The notes below the pieces were generated by a model that was not told the DNA's origin, searched no databases, and saw only the letters and a list, made by a program, of their open reading frames with translations. Made by a program: the position numbers and the translations under genes. DNA of 64,000 bases from Thioalkalivibrio sp. ALJ16 (lineage in GTDB: Bacteria > Pseudomonadota > Gammaproteobacteria > Ectothiorhodospirales > Ectothiorhodospiraceae): NCBI RefSeq assembly GCF_000377345.1, contig NZ_KB898038.1:124001-188000 (forward strand), read 5' to 3'. Within the stretch, counting starts at the first letter, position 1. Every line of letters starts with the position of its first letter. This document shows, piece after piece, positions 27,533 through 35,462 of the stretch.

Positions 27533-28642
27533 TCAGCGGTTGGCCGGGCGCGGATCACGCTCGGCATCCGGCTGCGCATCCTCGGTGATCTCCACCGGGG
27601 TATCGTTCTGCAGCTTCAGCAGGCCGCTGGCGGCCACCTGCTCGCCCGGCTCCAGGCCGTCGGTCACCCGCACCAGGTCGCCGCGGCGCTCGCCGGTCTC
27701 GATCAGGCGCTGTTCGACCCGCTTCTGGCCCTCGTCGTCCTCGTGGATCACGAACACCGACTGTCCCCACGGCGCGAAGCGCACCGCGGTCTGCGGGATC
27801 ACGACCGTCTCCTCCGCGGCGCCACGATCCAGCGTCACACGGGCGAACTGACCCGGGCGCAGGCGCCCGTCCTCGTTGTCCAGCCGCGCCTGCACCCGAA
27901 ACATGCGCGAGGCCGCGCGCACCCGCGGCTCGATCGCCGTGACCTCGCCAATGAACGGCTCGTCGAAGGCGGCGACCTCGACACTGACTTCCTGCCCCAG
28001 GGCTACATCGCCCAGACGCCGTTCCGGCAGGGTGAAGTTCACGTACAGCGGCTGCAGCGCCTCGAGCACCACGATCGGCTCGCCCGGGCCGACAAACTGC
28101 CCCACGTTCACCTGGCGAATGCCGAGCTCGCCAGCAAAGGGCGCGCGCAGGCTCTTCTGCCGGATTCGGGCCTCTTGGGCCTTGACCGCGGCGACCGCCT
28201 GCTCCGCCTCGGCGACCCGCCGCTGGAATTCCGAATCGGAGATGTCGTTGCGTTCGATCAGACCGCGCGCACGTTCCAGCTCGCGCCGCGCCAGCCGCTC
28301 GCCGGCGCGCAGGCTCTCCAGCTCGGCTTCGTCCAGCGTGGTATCGAGATCCACCAGCGAGTCGCCGGCCTCGACGCGCGCACCGTTCTCGAAATGGATC
28401 TGCCGGACCAGCCCCTGCGCCTCGAAGCTGAGGGTCGCCCCCTGCACCGCCTCGAGATCACCGATGGCGCGCAGTTGCGGGGTCCAGGCATCGGTGCCGA
28501 CCTCGACTGCGTTGATGGTGGCCACCGGCTCCGGCATCTCGTCAAAGAACTCCGCGATCTGCTGGTCCACGAAGGCCTTGAAACCAAAGATGCCGCCGAG
28601 CACGACGGCCACCGCCACCAGCATCAGGATGAAACGCTTCAT
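27533..28642 (-). CDS. RND efflux periplasmic adaptor (membrane fusion protein)
   Basis: The 369-residue protein starts MKRFILMLVAVAVVLGG at an ATG preceded by GGGAG, with an N-terminal membrane anchor. A lipoyl-like half motif (ATLSFEAQGLVRQIHFENGARVEAGDSLVDLD), a coiled-coil hairpin (~90-150) and a beta-barrel segment follow, the order of HlyD/AcrA adaptors. It bridges the RND permease and an outer-membrane channel. A longer frame upstream lacks a plausible start and overlaps a palindrome, so it is not used. Confidence 0.93.
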   Translation of the reverse strand: MKRFILMLVAVAVVLGGIFGFKAFVDQQIAEFFDEMPEPVATINAVEVGTDAWTPQLRAIGDLEAVQGATLSFEAQGLVRQIHFENGARVEAGDSLVDLDTTLDEAELESLRAGERLARRELERARGLIERNDISDSEFQRRVAEAEQAVAAVKAQEARIRQKSLRAPFAGELGIRQVNVGQFVGPGEPIVVLEALQPLYVNFTLPERRLGDVALGQEVSVEVAAFDEPFIGEVTAIEPRVRAASRMFRVQARLDNEDGRLRPGQFARVTLDRGAAEETVVIPQTAVRFAPWGQSVFVIHEDDEGQKRVEQRLIETGERRGDLVRVTDGLEPGEQVAASGLLKLQNDTPVEITEDAQPDAERDPRPANR

Positions 28643-28694
28643 CAAAATCTCCCGGGCCGGCGGGGCCATCCCCGCCAGCGTAATCAGTGAACAA

Positions 28695-28718
28695 GGGAAA
28701 CACCGATCGATGTTTCCC
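28695..28718. promoter_or_regulatory. Near-perfect palindrome between tetR and the adaptor gene
   Basis: GGGAAACA (28695-28702) and TGTTTCCC (28711-28718) flank an 8-bp core that is itself nearly symmetric, giving a 24-bp palindrome with one mismatched pair. It lies 10-33 nt past the tetR stop and 53 nt before the adaptor start. It may be an operator for an internal promoter or an RNA hairpin. Confidence 0.45.
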
Positions 28719-28727
28719 CGGAACGAT

Positions 28728-29501
28728 TCAGTCCGCCGCGGCGCCCTCGCGCTCAACGGGTCGGGTGTCGATCCCGGCCGCCGCGAGAGCGGCCCGCACC
28801 CGGGCGGTCTCCGCGCGCACCACCGCGGGCTCGTCCGGATCCAGACGCGGCTCCCAGCGCCAGCCCGTCAGCAGCGCGTGGAAATGGCGAATCAGGTGGT
28901 CATAGGGGCGATGGATGTCGTAGGCATCGAGCAGGCCCCGGGCATTGGCGAGGCTCTGCATCCCCACGTTCAGCGCCCACGGCCCCAGCCCCATCTCCTC
29001 CTCGCCCATCTCGCGGGCCGGCGGCAGATCGCCATTCGCGCGGGCCTCGGCCACCACCGCCCGCACCGCCTCGCTGATCGGTCGCGCTGCCTCCAGCAGC
29101 GCCGTGCGCCGCGCGGCGGAGACGTTCGCCCACACCACTTCGGTCACCAGGTACTGCATCAGCCGGTAGTAGTCCGGGTTGCCGGCCGCGAAATCGATAT
29201 CCGTCAGCACGATCGCCAGCATGCGCGCCCGCGTACCCAGCTCCAGCCCCGGGATCGCGTGAAAGCGGGCGGCGCGCGCGCGCGTGGAACGCGCCGCCAC
29301 GGCCGCCAGCAGGTCCTCGCGAGACTCGAAGTGCTGATACAGGGTGCCGGTGGCGTACTCGCAGTCGGCCGCCAGCTTCGACATCTGCAGCCCCAGCAGA
29401 CCGTCCTCGCGGATGCGCGCATGCGCCCGTTCGATAAACAGCGTCTCGCGCGCCTCGCGCTCGCGCCTCCTGCGATCCTCGGTACTCATGCGACGGAGCA
29501 T
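28728..29501 (-). CDS. TetR-family repressor of the RND pump
   Basis: The 257-residue protein has an N-terminal TetR HTH (IREDGLLGLQMSKLAADCEYATGTLYQHFESREDLLAAVA) and a helical ligand domain. It may start at this ATG or four codons later (MSTEDRRRR); neither has a strong ribosome site. It is the first gene of tetR-mfp-rnd, and a palindrome lies just upstream. It is therefore inferred to repress itself and the pump, being released by a pump substrate. It runs longer than typical TetR proteins because of a charged C-terminal tail (REGAAAD). Confidence 0.88.
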   Translation of the reverse strand: MLRRMSTEDRRRREREARETLFIERAHARIREDGLLGLQMSKLAADCEYATGTLYQHFESREDLLAAVAARSTRARAARFHAIPGLELGTRARMLAIVLTDIDFAAGNPDYYRLMQYLVTEVVWANVSAARRTALLEAARPISEAVRAVVAEARANGDLPPAREMGEEEMGLGPWALNVGMQSLANARGLLDAYDIHRPYDHLIRHFHALLTGWRWEPRLDPDEPAVVRAETARVRAALAAAGIDTRPVEREGAAAD

Positions 29502-29512
29502 ATCGAATCCAA

Positions 29513-29542
29513 GACAGTTTTTGAACTCGATTCAAAACTGTC
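29513..29542. promoter_or_regulatory. Operator-like palindrome upstream of tetR
   Basis: TTTTGAA (29519-29525) and TTCAAAA (29531-29537) are inverted around 5 bp. They extend outward as GACAG/CTGTC with one extra T in the left arm, for a ~30-bp palindrome ending 12 bp before the first tetR start codon. Position and symmetry fit a TetR-family operator for autoregulation. Confidence 0.7.
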
Positions 29543-29545
29543 CCG

Positions 29546-29571
29546 AAAAAAGGCCGGGGATACCCCCGGCC
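29546..29571 (-). terminator. Terminator of the DJ-1/PfpI gene
   Basis: An 8-bp GGCCGGGG/CCCCGGCC stem (29552-29559 with 29564-29571) with an ATAC loop is followed by six Ts in the minus direction. It begins 9 nt past the gene's stop and insulates the tetR operon. Confidence 0.9.
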
Positions 29572-29579
29572 GTTCGCCC

Positions 29580-30254
29580 TCACGCGCTCTCGCGCAGCAG
29601 GCGCACGATCGCGTCGGCAACGCTCCGGCTGGACTGCGGGTTTTGCCCCGTCACCAGCTTGCCATCGACCACCACGTGATCGGCCCAGTCCTCCGCGGCA
29701 TCCACCGTGCCGCCCAGTTCCTGCAGCTTGTCCTGCAGCAGGAACGGCATGGCGCGGTCCAGCTGCACGGCCTTCTCCTCGCTATTGGTGAAGGCCGCGA
29801 CCTTGCGCCCCTTCACCGCGGAGCTGCCGTCCGCCAGCATCGCCCCGACCAGGCAGGCAGGGCCGTGGCAGACCGCGCCCACCACCTTGTCGTGCTCGAG
29901 AAATTCGGCCACCAGGCGCTGCACATGCGGGTTCTCCGGCAGATCGAACATCGTGCCATGCCCGCCGGGGAAGAAGATCGCCGCGTAGGCGTCGTGATGC
30001 ATGCCGCCATCCAGCGCGATGGTGTCATCTAGGGCCTCCTGGGCCGCGACCGCCGCTGCACCCGGGTGGCTCGCCTCTAGGCTCTTGGGATCCAGCGGCA
30101 CCGGACCACCCCGGGGGCTCGCAACCTTGATCTCGAAGCCGGCCCTGCGGAAGCGGTCGTAGGGCTCCGCGAATTCGTCGAACCACACCCCGGTGGCCTG
30201 TCCCGGGGCGATCTCGCCGTGACTGGTCACGACCATCAGAATCGTCTGGCTCAT
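29580..30254 (-). CDS. DJ-1/PfpI family protein (glyoxalase III/deglycase-like)
   Basis: The 224-residue protein starts MSQTILMVVTSHGEIAPGQ with GAGGAGGT upstream. The nucleophile elbow is GAVCHGPACLVGA with the reactive cysteine, preceded by FFPGGHGTMFDLPEN. This pattern is of the class I glutamine-amidotransferase-like Hsp31/YDR533-type group, which detoxifies methylglyoxal or acts as a chaperone. The gene is monocistronic with its own terminator. The true substrate is not evident. Confidence 0.88.
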   Translation of the reverse strand: MSQTILMVVTSHGEIAPGQATGVWFDEFAEPYDRFRRAGFEIKVASPRGGPVPLDPKSLEASHPGAAAVAAQEALDDTIALDGGMHHDAYAAIFFPGGHGTMFDLPENPHVQRLVAEFLEHDKVVGAVCHGPACLVGAMLADGSSAVKGRKVAAFTNSEEKAVQLDRAMPFLLQDKLQELGGTVDAAEDWADHVVVDGKLVTGQNPQSSRSVADAIVRLLRESA

Positions 30255-30347
30255 CCCGATACCTCCTCTGCATCCATGTGTTGCATGGACTCGCAAAGCG
30301 CCATCAGGTTCCTCTGGCCGCGATCCCGGCCCACACCCGAAAACACT

Positions 30348-30370
30348 CGCCCCCGCTCGAAGCGGGGGCG
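30348..30370 (-). terminator. Terminator of the min-epimerase operon
   Basis: A 10-bp GC stem (30348-30357 with 30361-30370) lies 51 nt downstream of the epimerase stop. It is followed by GAGTGTTTTC in the minus direction. No gene is seen in 30255-30420. Confidence 0.65.
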
Positions 30371-30420
30371 AAAGGACACGCGAAAAGGACGCACTGCCGG
30401 GGCCGGACGGCCCGTTGCGG

Positions 30421-31428
30421 TTAAACGCGGTAGTAGTCGCGGTACCACTCGACGAAGCGGGCGATACCGTCCTCCACCGCCGTGGCCGGGGCATAGCCCA
30501 CGTCGTCGCGCAGGGCATCGACATCGGCGTAGGTGTCGGGCACGTCGCCCGGCTGCAGCGGCAGCAGGTTCTTCTCGGCCTTGCGCCCGAGACAGTCTTC
30601 CAGCACCTCGATGTAGCGCATCAGCTCGACCGGCTCGTGGTTGCCGATGTTGTACAGCCGATAGGGGGCAGCACTGGTTGCGGAGTCGGGCGCGGCACCG
30701 TCCCAGTCCGGGTTGCGCGGGGCGACATGGTCCAGGGTACGGATCACGCCCTCAACGATGTCGTCGATATAGGTGAAGTCGCGCCGGTGATGGCCGTAGT
30801 TGAAGACGTCGATCGGTTCGCCCGCCAGGATCTTCCGGGTAAACATGAACAGCGCCATATCCGGCCGGCCCCAGGGGCCGTACACGGTGAAGAAGCGCAG
30901 CCCGGTGACCGGCAGGTCATAGAGATGGCTGTAGGTATGCGCCATCAGTTCGTTGGCCTTCTTGCTGGCGGCATACAGCGACAACGGGTGGTCCACGTTG
31001 TCATGCACCGAGAAGGGCATGCTGGTATTGGCCCCGTACACCGAGCTGGAGCTCGCGTAGACCAGGTGCTCGACCCCGTTGTGGCGACAGCCCTCGAGGA
31101 TATTGCCAAAGCCGACCAGGTTGGTGTCCACGTAGGCCGCCGGGTTCTCCAGCGAATAGCGCACCCCGGCCTGAGCCGCCAGATTCACCACCCGCTGCGG
31201 GCGATGCTCGCGGAACACCCGCTCCATCGCGGCGCGGTCGGCGATATCCTCGCGCAGGTCGGTGTAGTTCGGGTGATCCTGGGTGCGCGCCAGGCGCGCC
31301 CGCTTCAGCGAGACGTCGTAGTAGTCGTTCAGATTATCGACGCCGATGACCTCGTCGCCGCGCTCCAGCAGGCGCAGGCTCAACGCACTGCCGATAAAAC
31401 CGGCCGCGCCGGTCACGAGCACTTTCAT
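30421..31428 (-). CDS. NAD-dependent UDP-glucuronate 4-epimerase-like protein
   Basis: The 335-residue extended SDR has the Rossmann motif [10 protein letters not shown] at the N-terminus, catalytic Tyr-Lys in [11 protein letters not shown], and [19 protein letters not shown]. This pattern is typical of UDP-glucuronate/UDP-GalA C4-epimerases that supply capsule, O-antigen or exopolysaccharide precursors. It starts 4 nt after minE, so it is translated from the min operon mRNA or an internal promoter. That is an unusual neighbourhood, as no other polysaccharide gene is nearby. Confidence 0.9.
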   Translation of the reverse strand: MKVLVTGAAGFIGSALSLRLLERGDEVIGVDNLNDYYDVSLKRARLARTQDHPNYTDLREDIADRAAMERVFREHRPQRVVNLAAQAGVRYSLENPAAYVDTNLVGFGNILEGCRHNGVEHLVYASSSSVYGANTSMPFSVHDNVDHPLSLYAASKKANELMAHTYSHLYDLPVTGLRFFTVYGPWGRPDMALFMFTRKILAGEPIDVFNYGHHRRDFTYIDDIVEGVIRTLDHVAPRNPDWDGAAPDSATSAAPYRLYNIGNHEPVELMRYIEVLEDCLGRKAEKNLLPLQPGDVPDTYADVDALRDDVGYAPATAVEDGIARFVEWYRDYYRV

Positions 31429-31432
31429 CGCG

Positions 31433-31690
31433 CTATTCCTTGTCGTCCGGCAGGGTGATGTTCAGCTCGAGGACCTCGCAGTCCCCCTCGCGGTCCACGT
31501 TCATCTGCACCGCGTCGTCGTCGACCTGCACATACTTGCGGATCACCTGGAGCAGTTCCTGCTGCATCGCCGGGAGGTAGTCGGGCCCGGAACGCGCCGC
31601 GCGCTCGCGCGCCACGATGATCTGCAGGCGTTCCTTGGCGACACTCGCGCTCTTCTGCCGCGGCTGGCGGAAGTAATCGAAGATCCCCAT
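31433..31690 (-). CDS. minE: Cell division topological specificity factor MinE
   Basis: The 85-residue protein starts [30 protein letters not shown], the membrane-binding and anti-MinCD segment. It continues into the topological specificity domain ([33 protein letters not shown]). The ATG at 31690 is preferred to a GTG two codons earlier because AAGGGG precedes it. It drives pole-to-pole oscillation of MinCD and follows minD immediately. Confidence 0.96.
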   Translation of the reverse strand: MGIFDYFRQPRQKSASVAKERLQIIVARERAARSGPDYLPAMQQELLQVIRKYVQVDDDAVQMNVDREGDCEVLELNITLPDDKE

Positions 31691-31692
31691 GA

Positions 31693-32502
31693 TCACCCCT
31701 TGAACAGGCGCCCGAAGAAGCCCTTCTTCGGTACATCGACAAAGCGCAGCGGGCGTTCCTCGCCGAGGAAGCGCGCCACCGCATCCTGGTAGGCCTGTCC
31801 GGCATCGGACTCCTCGTCCAGCACCACCGGCTGACCGGCGTTCGAGGCATTCAGCACGGCCTGCGACTCGGGGATCACGCCCAGGAGATCGATGGCCAGG
31901 ATCTCGCCCACATCCTCGATGCTGAGCATCTCGCCACGCTCCACGCGTTCCGGGGCGTAGCGGGTCAGCAGCAGCCGGCCGGGGATCGGATCACCGCCCT
32001 GCTCCACCTTGCGCGTCTTGCTCGCCAGGATGCCGAGGATGCGGTCGGAATCGCGCACCGAGGAGACCTCGGGGTTGGTCACCACGATCGCCTCGTCAGC
32101 GAAATAGGCCGCCATCAGCGCGCCGCGTTCGATCCCGGCCGGGCTGTCGCAGACGATGAAGTCAAAGTCCTCGGAGAGTTCGTTCAGCACCCGCTCCACG
32201 CCTTCCTGGCTGAGGGCGTCCTTGTCGCGGGTCTGCGAGGCCGGGAGGATGAACAGGTTGTCCACGCGCTTGTCGCGGATCAGGGCCTGCTTCAGGTTCG
32301 CATCGCCGTTGATCACATTGACAAAGTCGTACACCACGCGGCGTTCGCAGCCCATGATCAGGTCGAGGTTGCGCAGACCCACGTCAAAATCGATCACGGC
32401 GGTCTTGTGGCCGCGCAGGGCCAGCCCGGTGGCAATCGCGGCCGAGGTGGTGGTCTTGCCCACCCCGCCCTTGCCCGAGGTAATCACTACAATTCGTGCC
32501 AT
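31693..32502 (-). CDS. minD: Septum-site determining ATPase MinD
   Basis: The 269-residue protein has deviant Walker [10 protein letters not shown] at residues 10-18, Walker B-like [12 protein letters not shown] and [11 protein letters not shown], and a C-terminal amphipathic membrane-targeting helix ending FFGRLFKG. It recruits MinC to the membrane and is cycled by MinE. Position between minC and minE is canonical. Confidence 0.97.
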   Translation of the reverse strand: MARIVVITSGKGGVGKTTTSAAIATGLALRGHKTAVIDFDVGLRNLDLIMGCERRVVYDFVNVINGDANLKQALIRDKRVDNLFILPASQTRDKDALSQEGVERVLNELSEDFDFIVCDSPAGIERGALMAAYFADEAIVVTNPEVSSVRDSDRILGILASKTRKVEQGGDPIPGRLLLTRYAPERVERGEMLSIEDVGEILAIDLLGVIPESQAVLNASNAGQPVVLDEESDAGQAYQDAVARFLGEERPLRFVDVPKKGFFGRLFKG

Positions 32503-32596
32503 GTTGGCTGCAGCTCCTTGTCGTCTTGCAGGCGCCCGGCGATCTCGTCGTGGCGTGCGACGGGTTCCAGTCCGTTCGTGACCGCGTGGCGGCCGG

Positions 32597-33391
32597 TCAG
32601 ATCTCCGCGATCTTGAGGCTTTCGCCGTCCAGTGTCACCAGCCGGTTCTCGCCGCGCTCGGCTTCCGTGATGTCTTCCGCGATCCGGTAATGCCCGGCGA
32701 TGGACAGCAACTCGGCATCCAGTCGCCGACAGAAGATACGCGCCGTCACCAGACCGCGCACCCCGGCCAGCGCACGCCCTCTTAACGGGCCCAGCACATG
32801 GATGTGGCCATCCGCCAGCAGTTCGGCCCCGGGCGAAACCGCACCGGTCACGATCAGGTCGCCACCGCGGGCATAGATCTGCTGCCCGGAGCGCACCGGC
32901 TGATCCACGATCCGGGTGGCCGTGTGGACCGCGGCCACCGCAGTTTCCGGTGGCGCCTCGGGGGCCTTCTCCGGTGCGGGCGATTCGTCCTCCAGCGGGA
33001 CCTCGCCCACCGGCGCGCCGCTGCGCCCGCCCAGTTGCAGCACCGGCAGGGCATCGGACCGACCGGACGCGTCTTGCAGGCGCTCGGAGGCGGCGCCGGC
33101 CTGCAGGCCCACCAGCTTGAAACCCTCGGCGCGCACGCACTCGATGGCCGCCCGCAGCTCCGCCTCCGGGACTGCGGCCACCGCCTCCAGATCGAGCACG
33201 ATGGGCATCTCGCGCATCAGCTCCGGGGCCTGTTCGCGCCGCGCCGCCAGCGCCGCAGCCAGCGCCTCAGGATCGGTCTGGTACACGCGCAGCACCGACA
33301 CCAGCATCATGCGCCCTTTCAGTTCAATGGTCTGGACGGAACTCGGGGTCGCGCTCATCGGATCGGCTGGCTCGCTGGCGGTTGGTCGCAT
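32597..33391 (-). CDS. minC: Septum-site determining protein MinC
   Basis: About 264 residues. The N-terminal FtsZ-inhibiting domain (SVQTIELKGRMMLVSVLRVYQTD...) is joined by a Pro/Ala/Glu-rich linker (~130-165) to the C-terminal beta-helix domain (DQPVRSGQQIYARGGDLIVTGAVSPGAELLADGHIHVLGPLRGRALAG). MSATPSS at 33358 is an alternative start; neither start has a strong ribosome site. It blocks Z-ring formation at poles. It is separated from minD by 94 nt with nothing recognisable. Confidence 0.95.
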   Translation of the reverse strand: MRPTASEPADPMSATPSSVQTIELKGRMMLVSVLRVYQTDPEALAAALAARREQAPELMREMPIVLDLEAVAAVPEAELRAAIECVRAEGFKLVGLQAGAASERLQDASGRSDALPVLQLGGRSGAPVGEVPLEDESPAPEKAPEAPPETAVAAVHTATRIVDQPVRSGQQIYARGGDLIVTGAVSPGAELLADGHIHVLGPLRGRALAGVRGLVTARIFCRRLDAELLSIAGHYRIAEDITEAERGENRLVTLDGESLKIAEI

Positions 33392-33403
33392 CAGAAAAAG
33401 GGC

Positions 33404-33432
33404 CGCGCCCGGTGGCAGGGCCACCCGGCGCG
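33404..33432 (-). terminator. GC hairpin upstream of minC
   Basis: A 13-bp stem with one mismatch (33404-33416 with 33420-33432) is followed by GCGGCCCTTTTTC in the minus direction. It lies 76 nt past the DUF1295 gene and just ahead of minC. It likely ends the DUF1295/methyltransferase transcript. Confidence 0.7.
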
Positions 33433-33507
33433 ACGTGCGCTTTATAGCGCGGAGCGGGAAAGCGCAGCAAGGGAGCCAGCGGCAGTCGCCACGCCGGAAC
33501 GGGCGCC

Positions 33508-34281
33508 TCAGCCGCGGGGCGGTCCCGGGATCAGGGTGTTGGTGCGGCGCACGTAGTCGGCATAACCGGGGCGGGATTCGTGCAGACGCCTTTCCAGCAG
33601 CGTGACACCGGACACACGCAACAGCAGGACGATCATCAGGATAGCCGACGGCACGGCCCACCACCCGCCGGCGGCCAGCGCCAGCAGGCCGAAGCCGACC
33701 CACACCACGATCTCGCCGAAGTAGTTCGGGTGGCGGCTGTAGCGCCACAGGCCACGATCCATCACCTGGCCGCGGTTCGCGGGGTCGGCCCGGAACCGCG
33801 CCATCTGCGCATCCGCCAGCGTCTCGAAACCGAGCCCGACCAGCCACACCAGCACGGCCACCAGCGCCAGCGGCCACCACAGCCCGTCGGACAGCACGAC
33901 CGCCAGCATCGGCAGGCCGATCACCGCGACCAGCACGCCCTGAAGCCAGAAGATCGTGATCAGGCTGCGCGCGGCAAAGCCCCGCTCCGAGCGCCCGGCG
34001 CGCATCTCGGTGTAACGACCGTCCTCGCCATGCCCCCAGTTGCGCCAGGCAATGAAAATGGACAGCCGCAGCCCCCAGAACAGCACCGGCAGTACGATCC
34101 ACAGCCCGTGCAGGGGCCAGCCGGACAGCCCCCATACCACCGCGGTGAACAGTACGAATCCCAGCCCCCAGTAGCGATCCACCAGGCTGGCATCACGGCG
34201 CTGCACGCTGGCCAGCCAGACCGCGGTCATCAGCACCAGGACCGCCGCCAGGCCGATGGCAAAGATCAACCCGCCGGACAC
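33508..34281 (-). CDS. DUF1295 membrane protein (steroid 5-alpha-reductase-like)
   Basis: The 257-residue protein has about six hydrophobic helices. The diagnostic DUF1295 C-terminal motif WRYSRHPNYFGEIVVWVGFGL matches the NADPH-binding/isoprenylcysteine-methyltransferase-like fold of the 5-alpha-reductase superfamily. It lies 3 nt after a cyclopropane-synthase-like methyltransferase gene, so it probably works with it on membrane lipid acyl chains, perhaps as a reductase. The exact reaction is not known. Confidence 0.85.
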   Translation of the reverse strand: MSGGLIFAIGLAAVLVLMTAVWLASVQRRDASLVDRYWGLGFVLFTAVVWGLSGWPLHGLWIVLPVLFWGLRLSIFIAWRNWGHGEDGRYTEMRAGRSERGFAARSLITIFWLQGVLVAVIGLPMLAVVLSDGLWWPLALVAVLVWLVGLGFETLADAQMARFRADPANRGQVMDRGLWRYSRHPNYFGEIVVWVGFGLLALAAGGWWAVPSAILMIVLLLRVSGVTLLERRLHESRPGYADYVRRTNTLIPGPPRG

Positions 34282-34284
34282 CGG

Positions 34285-35322
34285 CTAGGCCTCCGGACGC
34301 CGGAACAGCACGTGCGACACGAACCACTCGTTGCCGCCGCGGTAATCGAACAGCTCCGCGCAGGCCATGTAGAACATGCGCCAGCGCTGGAACCACAGCG
34401 CGGCCTCACGCGGGCCATAGGTCTGCTCGAACAGCGGCATCAGTTCGTCGCGTGCGGCATCCTGGCGCGCCAGCCAGGCATTCAGCGTACGTGCGTAATG
34501 GCGGCCGTTGACGCGCCACTGACGCTGTACCCGCAGGTCGTCCTGAAAATGTCGGGCCAGGTCATCCGCCGGCATCAGACCGTCGCGGAAGAAGTACTGC
34601 CCCATCCAGTCGTGGGCGCCCTCGCTCTCGAAGAAATAGGCGAACTCGCGGTGGGCAAACACGTGCATGAAGAATTGCCCACCGGGGCGCAACCAGCTCG
34701 CCACGCGGCGCAGGAGTTCGGGCCAGTTGCGCATGTGCTCGAACATCTCCACGGACATCACCCGGTCGAAGCCCGCCTCGTCGGGGGCAAACGTGTTCAT
34801 GTCCGCGGTCATGATCGTCAGGTTGTCGAGTCCGCGCGCATCCCGGCGGGCCTCGATCGAGGCCCGCTGAGTGGCCGAATTCGATACCGACACGATGCGC
34901 GAGGCGGGATACTGCTCAGCCATCCACAGCGACAGCGATCCCCAGCCGCAGCCCAGTTCCAGTACCCGCTGCCCGTTCTCCAGACCCGCCCGCTCGCAGC
35001 TCAGGCGGAGCATGGCCTCCTCCGCCCCGCGCAGGTCTTCCACGCCCTCCGGCCACCAGGCACAGGAATACTTCAGCCAGGGCCCGAGGCAGCGCTCGAA
35101 ATACTCGGTGGGTACCTCGTAGTGCTGTTCGTTCGCGACATCCGTGGACAGGGCCACCGGCGCCGCCCGCATGGCCTCGATCAACGCGTAGCGCCGCTCC
35201 ATGGCCTCCTCGGCCGGCGCGCCGCTCTGACGCAGACGCTCCGCCAGCAGGCGGCGTATGCCCGCGCGCACCAGACGGTCCGGAAGCCGTCCCTGTTCCG
35301 CCCATTCGATCATCCGTTGCAT
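34285..35322 (-). CDS. SAM-dependent methyltransferase, cyclopropane-fatty-acid-synthase-like
   Basis: The 345-residue protein has ALSTDVANEQHYEVPTEYFE, then the SAM site LELGCGWGSLSLWMAEQYP and SNSATQRASIE. SVEMFEHMRNWPELL and the C-terminal MFYMACAELFDYRGGNEWFVSHVLF are typical of the CFA/SAM-methyltransferase group. A ~75-residue helical N-terminal region replaces the lipid-binding domain of classical Cfa. It may methylate or cyclopropanate unsaturated acyl chains. It is translationally adjacent to a DUF1295 gene. Confidence 0.85.
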   Translation of the reverse strand: MQRMIEWAEQGRLPDRLVRAGIRRLLAERLRQSGAPAEEAMERRYALIEAMRAAPVALSTDVANEQHYEVPTEYFERCLGPWLKYSCAWWPEGVEDLRGAEEAMLRLSCERAGLENGQRVLELGCGWGSLSLWMAEQYPASRIVSVSNSATQRASIEARRDARGLDNLTIMTADMNTFAPDEAGFDRVMSVEMFEHMRNWPELLRRVASWLRPGGQFFMHVFAHREFAYFFESEGAHDWMGQYFFRDGLMPADDLARHFQDDLRVQRQWRVNGRHYARTLNAWLARQDAARDELMPLFEQTYGPREAALWFQRWRMFYMACAELFDYRGGNEWFVSHVLFRRPEA

Positions 35323-35462
35323 GGTGCGCGATCCCTTGTTGTCGATGAGTTCCTTGACCCCGGTCCGGCGGCACGGTTCCGCCAGGCGGTCCGGAAACCT
35401 TACCGACCGGTGTCATGCAGGGCCTTATGGGTGCTAGATTGATGCATTGGGACTACTCCATC

